64,000 nt of DNA from Polynucleobacter sp. AP-Jannik-300A-C4 (GTDB lineage Bacteria; Pseudomonadota; Gammaproteobacteria; Burkholderiales; Burkholderiaceae): positions 1,934,165 to 1,998,164 of the forward strand of contig NZ_CP061316.1 of the NCBI RefSeq assembly GCF_018688335.1, given 5' to 3'. The translations under genes were made by a program, and so were the position numbers. Positions 7,485 through 13,870 of the stretch are shown piece by piece; the stretch's first letter is position 1, and each line of letters begins with the position of its first letter. Under the pieces are notes generated by a model. That model was not told where the DNA came from and did not search any database. It saw only the letters and a list, made by a program, of their open reading frames with translations.

Positions 7485-8308
7485 TTCAACCTTAATATCC
7501 GAATAGCGCCACTCAATACCAAGAATCCAATAGCTAAACCGATAATCCAATCGGGAATCGGACTGTTAAGCCAATCAACTAATACGCCAGCAATAATCAC
7601 GCCTATGTTAGCCAAAACATCATTGGCAGAGAAGATATAACTGGCTCGCATATGAACGCCATCATTTTTGCGTTTAGATATTAGATATAGACAGGTGACA
7701 TTAACCGCCAAAGCAAGTAACGAAATCCAAATCATGGCATTTGCCTGAGGCATTGCCCCAATGTAAGTTTGATAACCTGTACGCCAAAAAGCAAGAGTGG
7801 CCAAAAGTAATTCAACAACACCAGCCAACTTAGCGGCTTTGAGCTTGTGCTGTGCGGCTTTACCAACGGCATATAAAGCTACCATATAGACTGCGGCATC
7901 AGCAAACATATCTAAAGCATCAGCGATAAGTCCTGCTGATTGAGCAATCCAGCCCACAATGATCTCAACGAAGAACATTAATCCGTTTAATGCTAAGAGC
8001 CAAATTAGGACTTTTCGCTCTTGAGCATCTTTGGCGGCATCTAATTGAGCTAGCTTAATTTCAAAGTCCTCTAACGCTTGGCTGCTTTCAATCTTTGCCC
8101 CAAAACCCAAGGGAACTAATTTATCGAGAACTACATTAGGCTCTTCGCTATGACAAATGATTAATTTGCGATTGGGAATATCAAAATCCATGGCGTGTAT
8201 CGCCAAAGAACCCAATGCCATACGAATCATCTGCTCTTCCGATGGACAATCCATAGCAGGCACGATGAATATGGTTTTAGTTACAGAAGATTTTTGATGG
8301 GTTTCCAT
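7481..8308 (-). CDS. HMA-like domain fused to CDF-type cation efflux protein
   Basis: This protein of about 275 residues has an N-terminal heavy-metal-associated-like domain (about 1-75, KTIFIVPAMDCPSEEQ), in which only one cysteine of the usual CxxC remains. A cation diffusion facilitator membrane domain follows, with aspartate-bearing helices such as GLIADALDMFADAAVY and the segment SYIFSANDVLANIG. CDF proteins export Zn, Co, Cd or similar ions by proton antiport. I chose the ATG at 8308 (METHQKSS); the longer frame from 8371 would run through the palindrome at 8339-8353. The stop is inside repeat copy 9. Confidence 0.82.
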   Translation of the reverse strand: METHQKSSVTKTIFIVPAMDCPSEEQMIRMALGSLAIHAMDFDIPNRKLIICHSEEPNVVLDKLVPLGFGAKIESSQALEDFEIKLAQLDAAKDAQERKVLIWLLALNGLMFFVEIIVGWIAQSAGLIADALDMFADAAVYMVALYAVGKAAQHKLKAAKLAGVVELLLATLAFWRTGYQTYIGAMPQANAMIWISLLALAVNVTCLYLISKRKNDGVHMRASYIFSANDVLANIGVIIAGVLVDWLNSPIPDWIIGLAIGFLVLSGAIRILRLK

Positions 8309-8338
8309 GTATTTACAAATGTAACTGAAAGTGGGCTT

Positions 8339-8353
8339 GTCGTTTAAAACGAC
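8339..8353. promoter_or_regulatory. Palindromic operator upstream of the HMA-CDF gene
   Basis: GTCGTTTAAAACGAC, a perfect palindrome apart from its central base, 31 bases upstream of the chosen start. Same family as 6136, 7288 and 8492. The -10 is not clear here. Confidence 0.6.
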
Positions 8354-8406
8354 AGCGCAGGCAAAGTCCAAAAGCGTCGAATACTGTGAATGTGGAGAGT
8401 AAAAAT

Positions 8407-8489
8407 GAAAAAACCACCCGAAGGTGGTTTTGGTGTTTCTTGGTGGCCCGGGGCGGAATCGACCAGAGCCGAGGATGTCTGACTCTAGA
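8407..8489 (-). repeat. tRNA-Phe-derived repeat, copy 10
   Basis: Near-consensus copy closest to the intact tRNA. No stop codon lies inside, because the gene to its right runs away from it. Confidence 0.88.
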
Positions 8490-8491
8490 CC

Positions 8492-8525
8492 GTCGTTTTA
8501 AACGACGTCGACTGACGCAGGGATA
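8492..8525. promoter_or_regulatory. Palindrome GTCGTTTTAAACGAC with partial conserved block
   Basis: The palindrome (8492-8506) is followed by TGACGCAGGGAT, as in the blocks at 3194 and 7288; the remainder diverges. It precedes the acetyltransferase gene by about 80 bases. Confidence 0.6.
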
Positions 8526-8588
8526 AATAATTGACGCATCCTTCTCAGGGAACTATTTAAGATGTAGTTTTGTACTTGAGATGATTCA

Positions 8589-9050
8589 ATGAACTTTGAT
8601 ATTCGCCGCGATAATCTGAGTGGGGCTGATGTTCAAGCACTCGTTCAAGAGCATATTACTGAGATGTTGAGTAATTCACCGATTGAAAGTGTTCATGCCT
8701 TACCCCTCGACAGTTTGCGAAAACCAGAGATTACATTCTGGTCTGTATGGCGCCAGGGAGAAATAAGTGGCTGCGGTGCATTGATGGAGCTTGACGGCAC
8801 TCATGGTGAGATAAAGTCGATGCGAACTAAAGCTAAGTTTCTGAGAATGGGTGTTGGACAAGCGATGTTGAATAGAATAATTTCTGAAGCAAACATGCGT
8901 GGCTACACTAGACTCAGCCTTGAAACTGGATCTGCAGAAGCATTTAAGCCGGCGCTTACCTTATATAAACAAAATGGCTTTGAAGTGTGCGGTCCATTCG
9001 GCGACTACAAACACGATCCGCATAGCGTTTTTATGACGAAGATCCTTTGA
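8589..9050 (+). CDS. GNAT family N-acetyltransferase
   Basis: This 153-residue acetyl-CoA-dependent acetyltransferase has the acetyl-CoA pyrophosphate loop LRMGVGQAML near residues 95-104. The C-terminal strand-helix LYKQNGFEVCGPFGDY is typical of GNATs. It resembles small stand-alone acetyltransferases; the acceptor is unknown. It is the only gene of the cassette nearest the intact tRNA and runs toward the tRNA, opposite to most array genes. Confidence 0.88.
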   Translation: MNFDIRRDNLSGADVQALVQEHITEMLSNSPIESVHALPLDSLRKPEITFWSVWRQGEISGCGALMELDGTHGEIKSMRTKAKFLRMGVGQAMLNRIISEANMRGYTRLSLETGSAEAFKPALTLYKQNGFEVCGPFGDYKHDPHSVFMTKIL

Positions 9051-9103
9051 AGGCAATCAGCTAACCCCCTAAGGCACCCGATACACAATCGCACAAATGA
9101 AAA

Positions 9104-9121
9104 AACCACCCGAAGGTGGTT
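9104..9121 (-). terminator. Rho-independent terminator of tRNA-Phe
   Basis: Minus-strand hairpin AACCACC-TTCG-GGTGGTT followed by a T run, 12 bases beyond the CCA end. The same hairpin occurs in nine of the ten partial copies. Confidence 0.9.
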
Positions 9122-9132
9122 TTGATGTTTCT

Positions 9133-9208
9133 TGGTGGCCCGGGGCGGAATCGAACCACCGACACAAGGATTTTCAATCCTCTGCTCTACCGACTGAGCT
9201 ACCAGGCC
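9133..9208 (-). tRNA. tRNA-Phe (GAA)
   Basis: An intact 76-base gene with encoded CCA. The acceptor stem pairs GGCCTGG with CCGGGCC, there is a normal D arm, the anticodon loop reads TTGAAAA with anticodon GAA, and the T arm is GGTTCGATTCC. It is the only complete copy in the window. It sits at the junction of the left cassette array (its 3' side) and island 1 (its 5' side). Its 5' half with about 25 bases of flank occurs again at 42184, and the 5' half with a shorter flank at 30185. Confidence 0.97.
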
Positions 9209-9218
9209 AAGAGTTAGG

Positions 9219-9224
9219 ATTATA
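9219..9224 (-). promoter_or_regulatory. -10 box of tRNA-Phe
   Basis: TATAAT on the minus strand, ten bases before the mature 5' end. The same box and flank are kept at 42231-42236, but the sequence where the -35 should be differs between the two places. No good -35 is visible at either site. Confidence 0.6.
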
Positions 9225-9357
9225 AATGAAACTGGGATTGGGCTTGCTAAATGTGCCTACTGTGGCTAACTCTTGTAAAAAACTACTGATCCTGCGGCTT
9301 GGTGGGGATGGTAGATCCTGCTGGACGGTAGAGCAACTTCGCTACAATTTGCACCCT

Positions 9358-9570
9358 ATGAGAATCAAAGTAATTCATGGCTTTAATGCCCGTAAAAGAT
9401 TAAGTGATGGCACTGATGGCGGTTTTGCTCCACTGGCCATTGGCACCTATCAAGCAAAGCCTACACAAGATGGGTACTTGGCCATTGAAAAAAGTGATGG
9501 CAACTTGGTTTATTTGTCTCTTACCGCGCTGGAAGAAAAGATTTACAGCAGAGATCTAGTGTTGTTCTAA
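9358..9570 (+). CDS. Hypothetical protein, 70 residues
   Basis: A small soluble protein starting MRIKVIHGFNARKRLSDGTD. I chose ATG 9358; a longer frame from 9226 would begin in the tRNA promoter flank and read through non-coding sequence. I recognise no family. It is the first gene of island 1 on the 5' side of tRNA-Phe. Confidence 0.5.
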   Translation: MRIKVIHGFNARKRLSDGTDGGFAPLAIGTYQAKPTQDGYLAIEKSDGNLVYLSLTALEEKIYSRDLVLF

Positions 9571-9584
9571 ATGACAAAGAAAAA

Positions 9585-9604
9585 GCCCGCAAACATCTGC
9601 GGGC
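9585..9604 (-). terminator. Hairpin terminator, minus strand
   Basis: GCCCGCA-aacatc-TGCGGGC, followed on the minus strand by TTTTTC. It lies about 185 bases beyond the end of the gene at 9789. The interval 9605-9788 has no gene. Confidence 0.7.
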
Positions 9605-9788
9605 AAAAGGTGTTTAGTCTATGGAGAACTGCACTAGACCAAAGCCAGTTTAGCAAGCATGCAGCATATTCAAATACGGATAAACACTAATCCTACACGC
9701 CTTCAACTACGCGGCAACTTAGGATGACAAATCCTATTTAACGGTACAGCAACTGGGCGGATATGGCGGAGGATTGCCTTTAGACCGC

Positions 9789-10196
9789 CTATGACTTAGG
9801 CGCAAGGAGATGCACATACTTTAACGGCGTAAATTTAGAAGTTATGGCGCCAGTAACAATTCGAGCAAATATATCCTCTCGTAAGGATTCATGTGATATG
9901 AACGTTCCCTGCGCTACGGCCTTAAGCAATTTACTTGTCTCCTCATGCCTCATCTTTGCATAGAATACAAAACTATCGTGCCTAATAAAATCATGATCCC
10001 CTTTTGAAAGCTCACAAGTTAAATCTTGCATTCTTAAGTGATCTCGAGTGCTAATTGGTACAAGTAAATTGCATTGCAGAGATTCGATGTTTAATGGATC
10101 GCTAAGCAGAATAAACAAATGTTTCCGATCTGGATCATCATCTGGCCCTGAAGGTATCAGGAGCGCCGCCCTTTTGTAAGGGAGAAAAAGCTTCAT
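9789..10196 (-). CDS. Putative toxin partner of Panacea-domain antitoxin
   Basis: This 135-residue protein has the segments LLVPISTRDHLRMQDLTC and KGDHDFIRHDSFVFYAKM, reminiscent of PemK/MazF-like toxins, but I cannot place it firmly. Its start overlaps the stop of the Panacea-domain gene by four bases (ATGA type), which shows tight co-expression. Panacea (DUF4065) proteins act as antitoxins for many unrelated toxins, so the partner role is inferred from the context. Confidence 0.6.
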   Translation of the reverse strand: MKLFLPYKRAALLIPSGPDDDPDRKHLFILLSDPLNIESLQCNLLVPISTRDHLRMQDLTCELSKGDHDFIRHDSFVFYAKMRHEETSKLLKAVAQGTFISHESLREDIFARIVTGAITSKFTPLKYVHLLAPKS

Positions 10197-10762
10197 ATTG
10201 AAGCAAATAAATTATCTATATCCTGAGCTGACTTATGTGAGACGATGATTTGAGCTGCCGTCTCTTTATCAAATTTTTTGCTTTTCTCTAGTGCCTTGAC
10301 AATGTCATCAAACTCCAGAGAATAAGAAGACCCATTTGGGTCGTGCCACTCCGGACAATTAATATGGGTCCAATCCCGAATTGTCCACTTATCCATCCCA
10401 CCAAAATTACCCCACACAATCTCCAAAACCTCGAGCTCAGCCCTACTTAATTCATCAAGTTCTCGGTGCGCCACTGAAGAACGAACAGCTACTTCATGAT
10501 TTTCTTTGTCAGAAATCCAAGACTCCCAACCACCATCCTGAGATTCAATGTCGCCGTCCATCAGATTTAGGGTTTTTGAAAGCACGGGACCATGAGGCAT
10601 TGATACATAAAGATCTCCGGAAATTGGCATTCCAAAAGATTTGATGGCCTCTCTATCTGAAAGATAGAGTAATTTCATCAATTTAAGATGTGACATGCGG
10701 GCATTACTTTCTTTTCTCAAAAAGAAAGTAGCCATTTGGGCCACTTTGCGCTCATTAAACAT
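10193..10762 (-). CDS. Panacea-domain (DUF4065, SocA-like) antitoxin
   Basis: This 189-residue protein has the Panacea domain in the N-terminal half. Typical features are LKLMKLLYLSDREAIKSFGMPISGD near residues 27-50 and SMPHGPVLSKTLNL just after. Known Panacea proteins are hypothetical chaperone-like antitoxins that neutralise diverse toxins. It is the first gene of a two-gene unit with the 135-residue partner. The C-terminal third (about 120-189) is probably the partner-specific part. Confidence 0.85.
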   Translation of the reverse strand: MFNERKVAQMATFFLRKESNARMSHLKLMKLLYLSDREAIKSFGMPISGDLYVSMPHGPVLSKTLNLMDGDIESQDGGWESWISDKENHEVAVRSSVAHRELDELSRAELEVLEIVWGNFGGMDKWTIRDWTHINCPEWHDPNGSSYSLEFDDIVKALEKSKKFDKETAAQIIVSHKSAQDIDNLFASI

Positions 10763-10848
10763 AGTAGGTCGATTTTACTCTTTAGCAATAAGCACTGTTG
10801 CCGCCTTATCAATATTTTGTATTATAAAAACAACGAACCTTTATCTGG

Positions 10849-11019
10849 CTAATTTAAATGAGCAGCCTTCCCAAGCTCAACTTGGCCAGACTTAATCTTC
10901 TGCCTGGCTCGCTCGGCTTTAACAGCTTGCTGATCTTGCTTCACTCGATCTTTCATTGATTTAAGTCTGGCTTGCTCTGGGCTTAATGGCTTTTGAGGGG
11001 CTATTTCATTGAATCGCAT
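10849..11019 (-). CDS. Small basic helical protein, 56 residues
   Basis: A short gene starting MRFNEIAPQKPLSPEQARLK, with a long charged helix rich in K, R, Q and A. Its start lies two bases after the stop of the next small gene (11022-11168), so they are probably one transcript. A diverged relative occurs at 30360-30515, sharing the PEQARLxxxK and ERxRQK patterns. The family is unknown. Confidence 0.6.
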   Translation of the reverse strand: MRFNEIAPQKPLSPEQARLKSMKDRVKQDQQAVKAERARQKIKSGQVELGKAAHLN

Positions 11020-11021
11020 AG

Positions 11022-11168
11022 CTAACCAATCTGCAATGGTTGATGTGGAACATTACTGCTCCCGAATATAGCCTGGAATAATTTATATGCTTGAGCTTGA
11101 TTTTGGGCATAGAGAATAGTTTCCACCCACATTCCAGCGGCATTAACAGTTGCCTTGTATCTTTTCAT
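11022..11168 (-). CDS. Small protein, 48 residues
   Basis: Starts MKRYKATVNAAGMWVET. It shares a pattern with the gene just upstream at 11229-11366: MKxY, then GxxVxT, then an AxNxxQA helix and a C-terminal G. Both also share the bases CTAAATATCT directly before the start. The two are probably an old duplication. I recognise no family. Longer starts at 11189 and 11207 are possible but have weaker support. Confidence 0.5.
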   Translation of the reverse strand: MKRYKATVNAAGMWVETILYAQNQAQAYKLFQAIFGSSNVPHQPLQIG

Positions 11169-11228
11169 ATAGATATTTAGTCGAACCATGATCGGGCCAC
11201 CCCGCAAGTTTGCGAAGATGGCGCTGCC

Positions 11229-11366
11229 TTAAAGCTCTTTCATACCCAATATATGCGTTGCTCCCCAACTGCGAGCTAAAGCTTTTACTTGCTGCTCATT
11301 TAACGCTTGAATTGTTGTTGTTACTTCTATGCCGCCGATTTTTAGGATTACTAGATATGTTTTCAT
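11229..11366 (-). CDS. Small protein, 45 residues
   Basis: Starts MKTYLVILKIGGIEVTTT and ends ILGMKEL. It is related to the 48-residue neighbour by length, position pattern and the shared CTAAATATCT upstream motif. The predicted fold is a beta hairpin followed by a helix. No family is recognised. Confidence 0.5.
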   Translation of the reverse strand: MKTYLVILKIGGIEVTTTIQALNEQQVKALARSWGATHILGMKEL

Positions 11367-11451
11367 AGAGATATTTAGGCACGCTGTTAAGTGTTTAAAT
11401 ATTTCCTAGATCCCTGGATGGCCACGAACGATATCGTGGCCATTAACAACA

Positions 11452-11895
11452 TCACTGTCGCTTAAACCCACTCCTCAAGCTGGCGCTTGCAGTTTCTATC
11501 TGAGCATCTAATTCTCCCGCCTCTACTGCCGACTTAATCGACTCCAATGCCTTTACTAGCTCAAGGCCACTAGCCACCTCAACACTGGGCTTGCCCTTTG
11601 CCAATTCTATGGTCCAGCTTCCATACTTCACAGAGACGCAAACCTTGCCTTGTTCTGATTGGAACCACCAGGGCTTAATTCTTTTTGGAACCTCCACTTG
11701 CTTACGCAATCCAGTTTGAGGGTCTTTAATTGAGCGGTATTTCATCACTACAAACGGCGTGCCATCCATTTGACTTTTGGCCAACTGAATCTGCTCCCAA
11801 AGTTTTGATCCAAGTTTGTTTCTGCGAATCACGACGGCAGGCATATGGGTTGGTTTTTTAACTGCTACTAGTTTTAAGTTACTTAATGCGCTCAT
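11452..11895 (-). CDS. DUF6641-like protein
   Basis: This 147-residue protein starts MSALSNLKLVAVKKPTHMP, with a GGAG ribosome-binding site before ATG 11895. The N-terminus matches what I remember of DUF6641 proteins, which occur on integrative elements and plasmids; this is recall only. The middle part is rich in beta strands (VCVSVKYGSWTIEL). Its neighbours are small mobile-element genes and the recombinases further right. Confidence 0.6.
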   Translation of the reverse strand: MSALSNLKLVAVKKPTHMPAVVIRRNKLGSKLWEQIQLAKSQMDGTPFVVMKYRSIKDPQTGLRKQVEVPKRIKPWWFQSEQGKVCVSVKYGSWTIELAKGKPSVEVASGLELVKALESIKSAVEAGELDAQIETASASLRSGFKRQ

Positions 11896-12279
11896 TGTTT
11901 TCTCCTTTTGGTTAATGGGCACAAGCAGTTTGTTTTCAATCATCCAGATAGGTCGACCTCTTTTTGGCAATTCTTCTATTTCGACTCATTTTGGATAGAA
12001 AAAATGCGGGTTTTATTGAGCTGTCATAAATATTTTTGCGAGTTGCTTGGTTACACAGTAGATGTCGCAAGAAGAAAAAGAAGTTGCATAGTTGAGTTTG
12101 AGTAGTTGCTAGTAAGTTACTCGTAGTGGCAAATGAGTAACTGTGACCAAGTAACACAACTTCGTAACTCCTCTTTTGAGATCTGCGACTTTTACTGCAA
12201 CTGATCTCTTCTGATCTCTCTTGTAACCAACCAAGGAACTAGCAACAAGAACTCAATTAAGAACACAAGGAGAAAATAA
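11896..12279. other. Gene-free control region with GTTACT-type repeats
   Basis: This 384-base region holds no convincing gene. From 12080 to 12180 the words GTAAC, GTTAC and AGTTGC recur. They include a perfect inverted repeat AGTTACTC/GAGTAACT (12115-12122 and 12135-12142). It lies between divergent genes, so operators are likely; iterons of a replication origin are an alternative. A ribosome-binding site AAGGAG precedes the gene at 12280. Confidence 0.45.
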
Positions 12280-12738
12280 ATGAGAGAAATCGCAATCAGA
12301 GGCTTTATCAACGAGAAGTACAACACCCTATTTGGCAAGGGATTATTTAGACGAGCCATCTATAACGGATCGGTGGAGCTTCATAATCCAAACCAAAAGT
12401 ATCTAGTAGATTTTTATGAATATGAACAATTCCAACATACCGCCAAGACAGATCAACAAATCGCTACTCTCAAAAAGTTTGAAGCCTGCGGGGTAGCGAA
12501 TACGCCCGATCTTGTGATGTCATGGATTGTGCATTACGAACCCCTAACTAAATCTAAAGAGCTGGTCGATGGCTATTGCATTTACCTACAAACTACGGGT
12601 GAAGTGCATATTGAAATTGATGATGTTCTAAATGGAACAAATGATGAGTGGGACTTAAAAGCACATCACTGTAAAGCCATGGGCGCCAACAAGCCTGTAT
12701 TTGTTGCCACGAACGTGGACTTGAACATAAAACAATAA
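12280..12738 (+). CDS. Hypothetical protein, 152 residues
   Basis: Starts MREIAIRGFINEKYNTLFGK, with AAGGAG seven bases upstream. It contains several aromatic-rich beta segments (YLVDFYEYEQFQH and GYCIYLQTTGEVHIEIDD) and no membrane segment. I recognise no family. Its context is island 1, before the compact recombinase gene. Confidence 0.55.
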   Translation: MREIAIRGFINEKYNTLFGKGLFRRAIYNGSVELHNPNQKYLVDFYEYEQFQHTAKTDQQIATLKKFEACGVANTPDLVMSWIVHYEPLTKSKELVDGYCIYLQTTGEVHIEIDDVLNGTNDEWDLKAHHCKAMGANKPVFVATNVDLNIKQ

Positions 12739-12858
12739 AAACCCCTCAAAAAAGCTCTACACGCAACGATTTTGGGGCATCACACGCCTTGTTGCTGGGC
12801 GCATATCAAATAGCGTGCAGGGTTGATTTGAGCTATTGCTGTATGAAGCACTCAGATC

Positions 12859-12943
12859 GTCGTCTAAAGACGACAGGCACTAGGGATTTGGCATAAATAT
12901 TTAAAGCAAATATAGGTTAAGAAAACTCTACTTTTCTTAACCT
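12859..12943. promoter_or_regulatory. Palindrome and strong hairpin upstream of recombinase
   Basis: GTCGTCTAAAGACGAC (12859-12874) is a near-perfect palindrome similar to the cassette operator. Further on, AGGTTAAGAAAA (12914-12925) pairs perfectly with TTTTCTTAACCT (12932-12943) around a six-base loop. The rest of 12739-13057 has no gene. Just before the recombinase a short CACA/TGTG hairpin with a T run is seen near 13016-13040. Confidence 0.55.
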
Positions 12944-13057
12944 GATTTTGTAACTCATTGATTCTTGGAAGATCTTTGCTTAAAAGCTCTCGGTCGCTTT
13001 ATTTGTAATAAGAAAACACACTTGTATGTGCTTTTTTATTTATGAAAGGATTTACAA

Positions 13058-13624
13058 ATGGCTCAAGCTAAAACCCTTACCCAAGCAGAAATTGATCAAG
13101 TTCTGCGTTACGCAAGCACTAGAAAATATCCCGAGCGCAATCGCGCTCTCATCCTCACCAGCTTTTTGACCGGGATGCGGGTCGCCGAGATCGCCTCCAT
13201 AAAGTTAGGCGACATTGTCAATGACGATGGCACGATCAAAAACGAAGTAAGACTATCTGCCGCGCAAACCAAAGGCGGTCATCCTCGCACCGTCTTTATC
13301 GCTAGTAAACTCAAAGCGGAATTAGAAGTATATTTGAAGACTAGGCATATCAAAGATCCCACAATTGCTTTTTTTCACACTGATAGAAGACTTAAATTCA
13401 CACCCAACGGTTTATGCGTATGGTTCTTTTCACTTTATCGAGGTGCGGGCATTAGTGGCGCAAGCAGCCATTCGGGAAGACGCTCGATGATTACCTCGCT
13501 CGCCCAAAAAGGAATTGGTGTGCGAGTCTTAGCCGAAATCGCAGGTCATCGGTCGATTGCGGTAACCCAAAAATATATCGATGCCAATCCTGAAATGTGT
13601 CGCAATGCGATGGAATTAATTTGA
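13058..13624 (+). CDS. Compact tyrosine recombinase (188 residues, catalytic domain only)
   Basis: All catalytic residues of a tyrosine recombinase are visible: R41 (TGMRVAEIAS), K72 (QTKGGHPR), H138 and R141 (SSHSGRRSM), H164 (IAGHRSI) and nucleophile Y173 (TQKYID). There is no N-terminal core-binding domain, so it is close in size to FimB/FimE-type inverting recombinases. The start has AAAGGA upstream. It is a candidate for moving units at the tRNA-Phe locus, but no site can be tied to it from the sequence alone. A hairpin terminator follows at 13705-13725. Confidence 0.85.
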   Translation: MAQAKTLTQAEIDQVLRYASTRKYPERNRALILTSFLTGMRVAEIASIKLGDIVNDDGTIKNEVRLSAAQTKGGHPRTVFIASKLKAELEVYLKTRHIKDPTIAFFHTDRRLKFTPNGLCVWFFSLYRGAGISGASSHSGRRSMITSLAQKGIGVRVLAEIAGHRSIAVTQKYIDANPEMCRNAMELI

Positions 13625-13704
13625 TAGTCGGCTAAGAATTTAATCACTACATTTTCTTAATCACAAAAAAGTAGTGATTTTTCTCAAAAAGAAAATCACC
13701 CTAC

Positions 13705-13725
13705 AAGCCCCTGTTCATGGGGCTT
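13705..13725 (+). terminator. Terminator after compact recombinase
   Basis: AAGCCCC-tgttcat-GGGGCTT followed by TAATTTTTC. An AT-rich inverted repeat AATCACTAC/GTAGTGATT also lies at about 13642-13678. Confidence 0.7.
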
Positions 13726-13870
13726 TAATTTTTCGGAATTTTCTGTCAAGGAAATAAAACAACGCGGTGATTTGTTTGAAAAATCCCAAAAATGTAGAGT
13801 TGCCCTTATCAACAAAGCACACAGGCACTTTCGCCATTACCGCCTAGTTGATTTTTAAGGAGCTTTAAAA

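Larger units (their letters stand above)
588..9208 (-). mobile_element. tRNA-Phe-anchored gene cassette array
   Basis: Eleven copies (ten partial, one the intact tRNA-Phe) of the tRNA 3' part plus terminator in the same orientation separate ten units with one gene or one gene group each. The partial copies agree with the tRNA from the T loop through the terminator, and diverge toward the anticodon. This is the trace expected if circular units enter one after the other at the tRNA 3' end, each time rebuilding the tRNA. No transposase is present. Confidence 0.75.

Noticed and set aside
588..8489. Functional tRNA genes in the partial repeats
   Set aside because: All ten lack the D arm and 5' acceptor strand, so they cannot form tRNAs. 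Copy 2 goes furthest but still ends at the anticodon stem.
588..9208. CRISPR array
   Set aside because: The repeats are direct but separated by 0.26 to 1.5 kb with full genes, not by short uniform spacers, and no cas genes are present.
588..9208. Classical integron
   Set aside because: No IntI integrase and no attC-type imperfect palindromes. The sites are clearly tRNA-Phe 3' ends with a terminator.
9226..9357. N-terminal extension of the 70-residue protein
   Set aside because: The extension begins in the tRNA promoter flank, and a good ATG at 9358 gives a more protein-like sequence.
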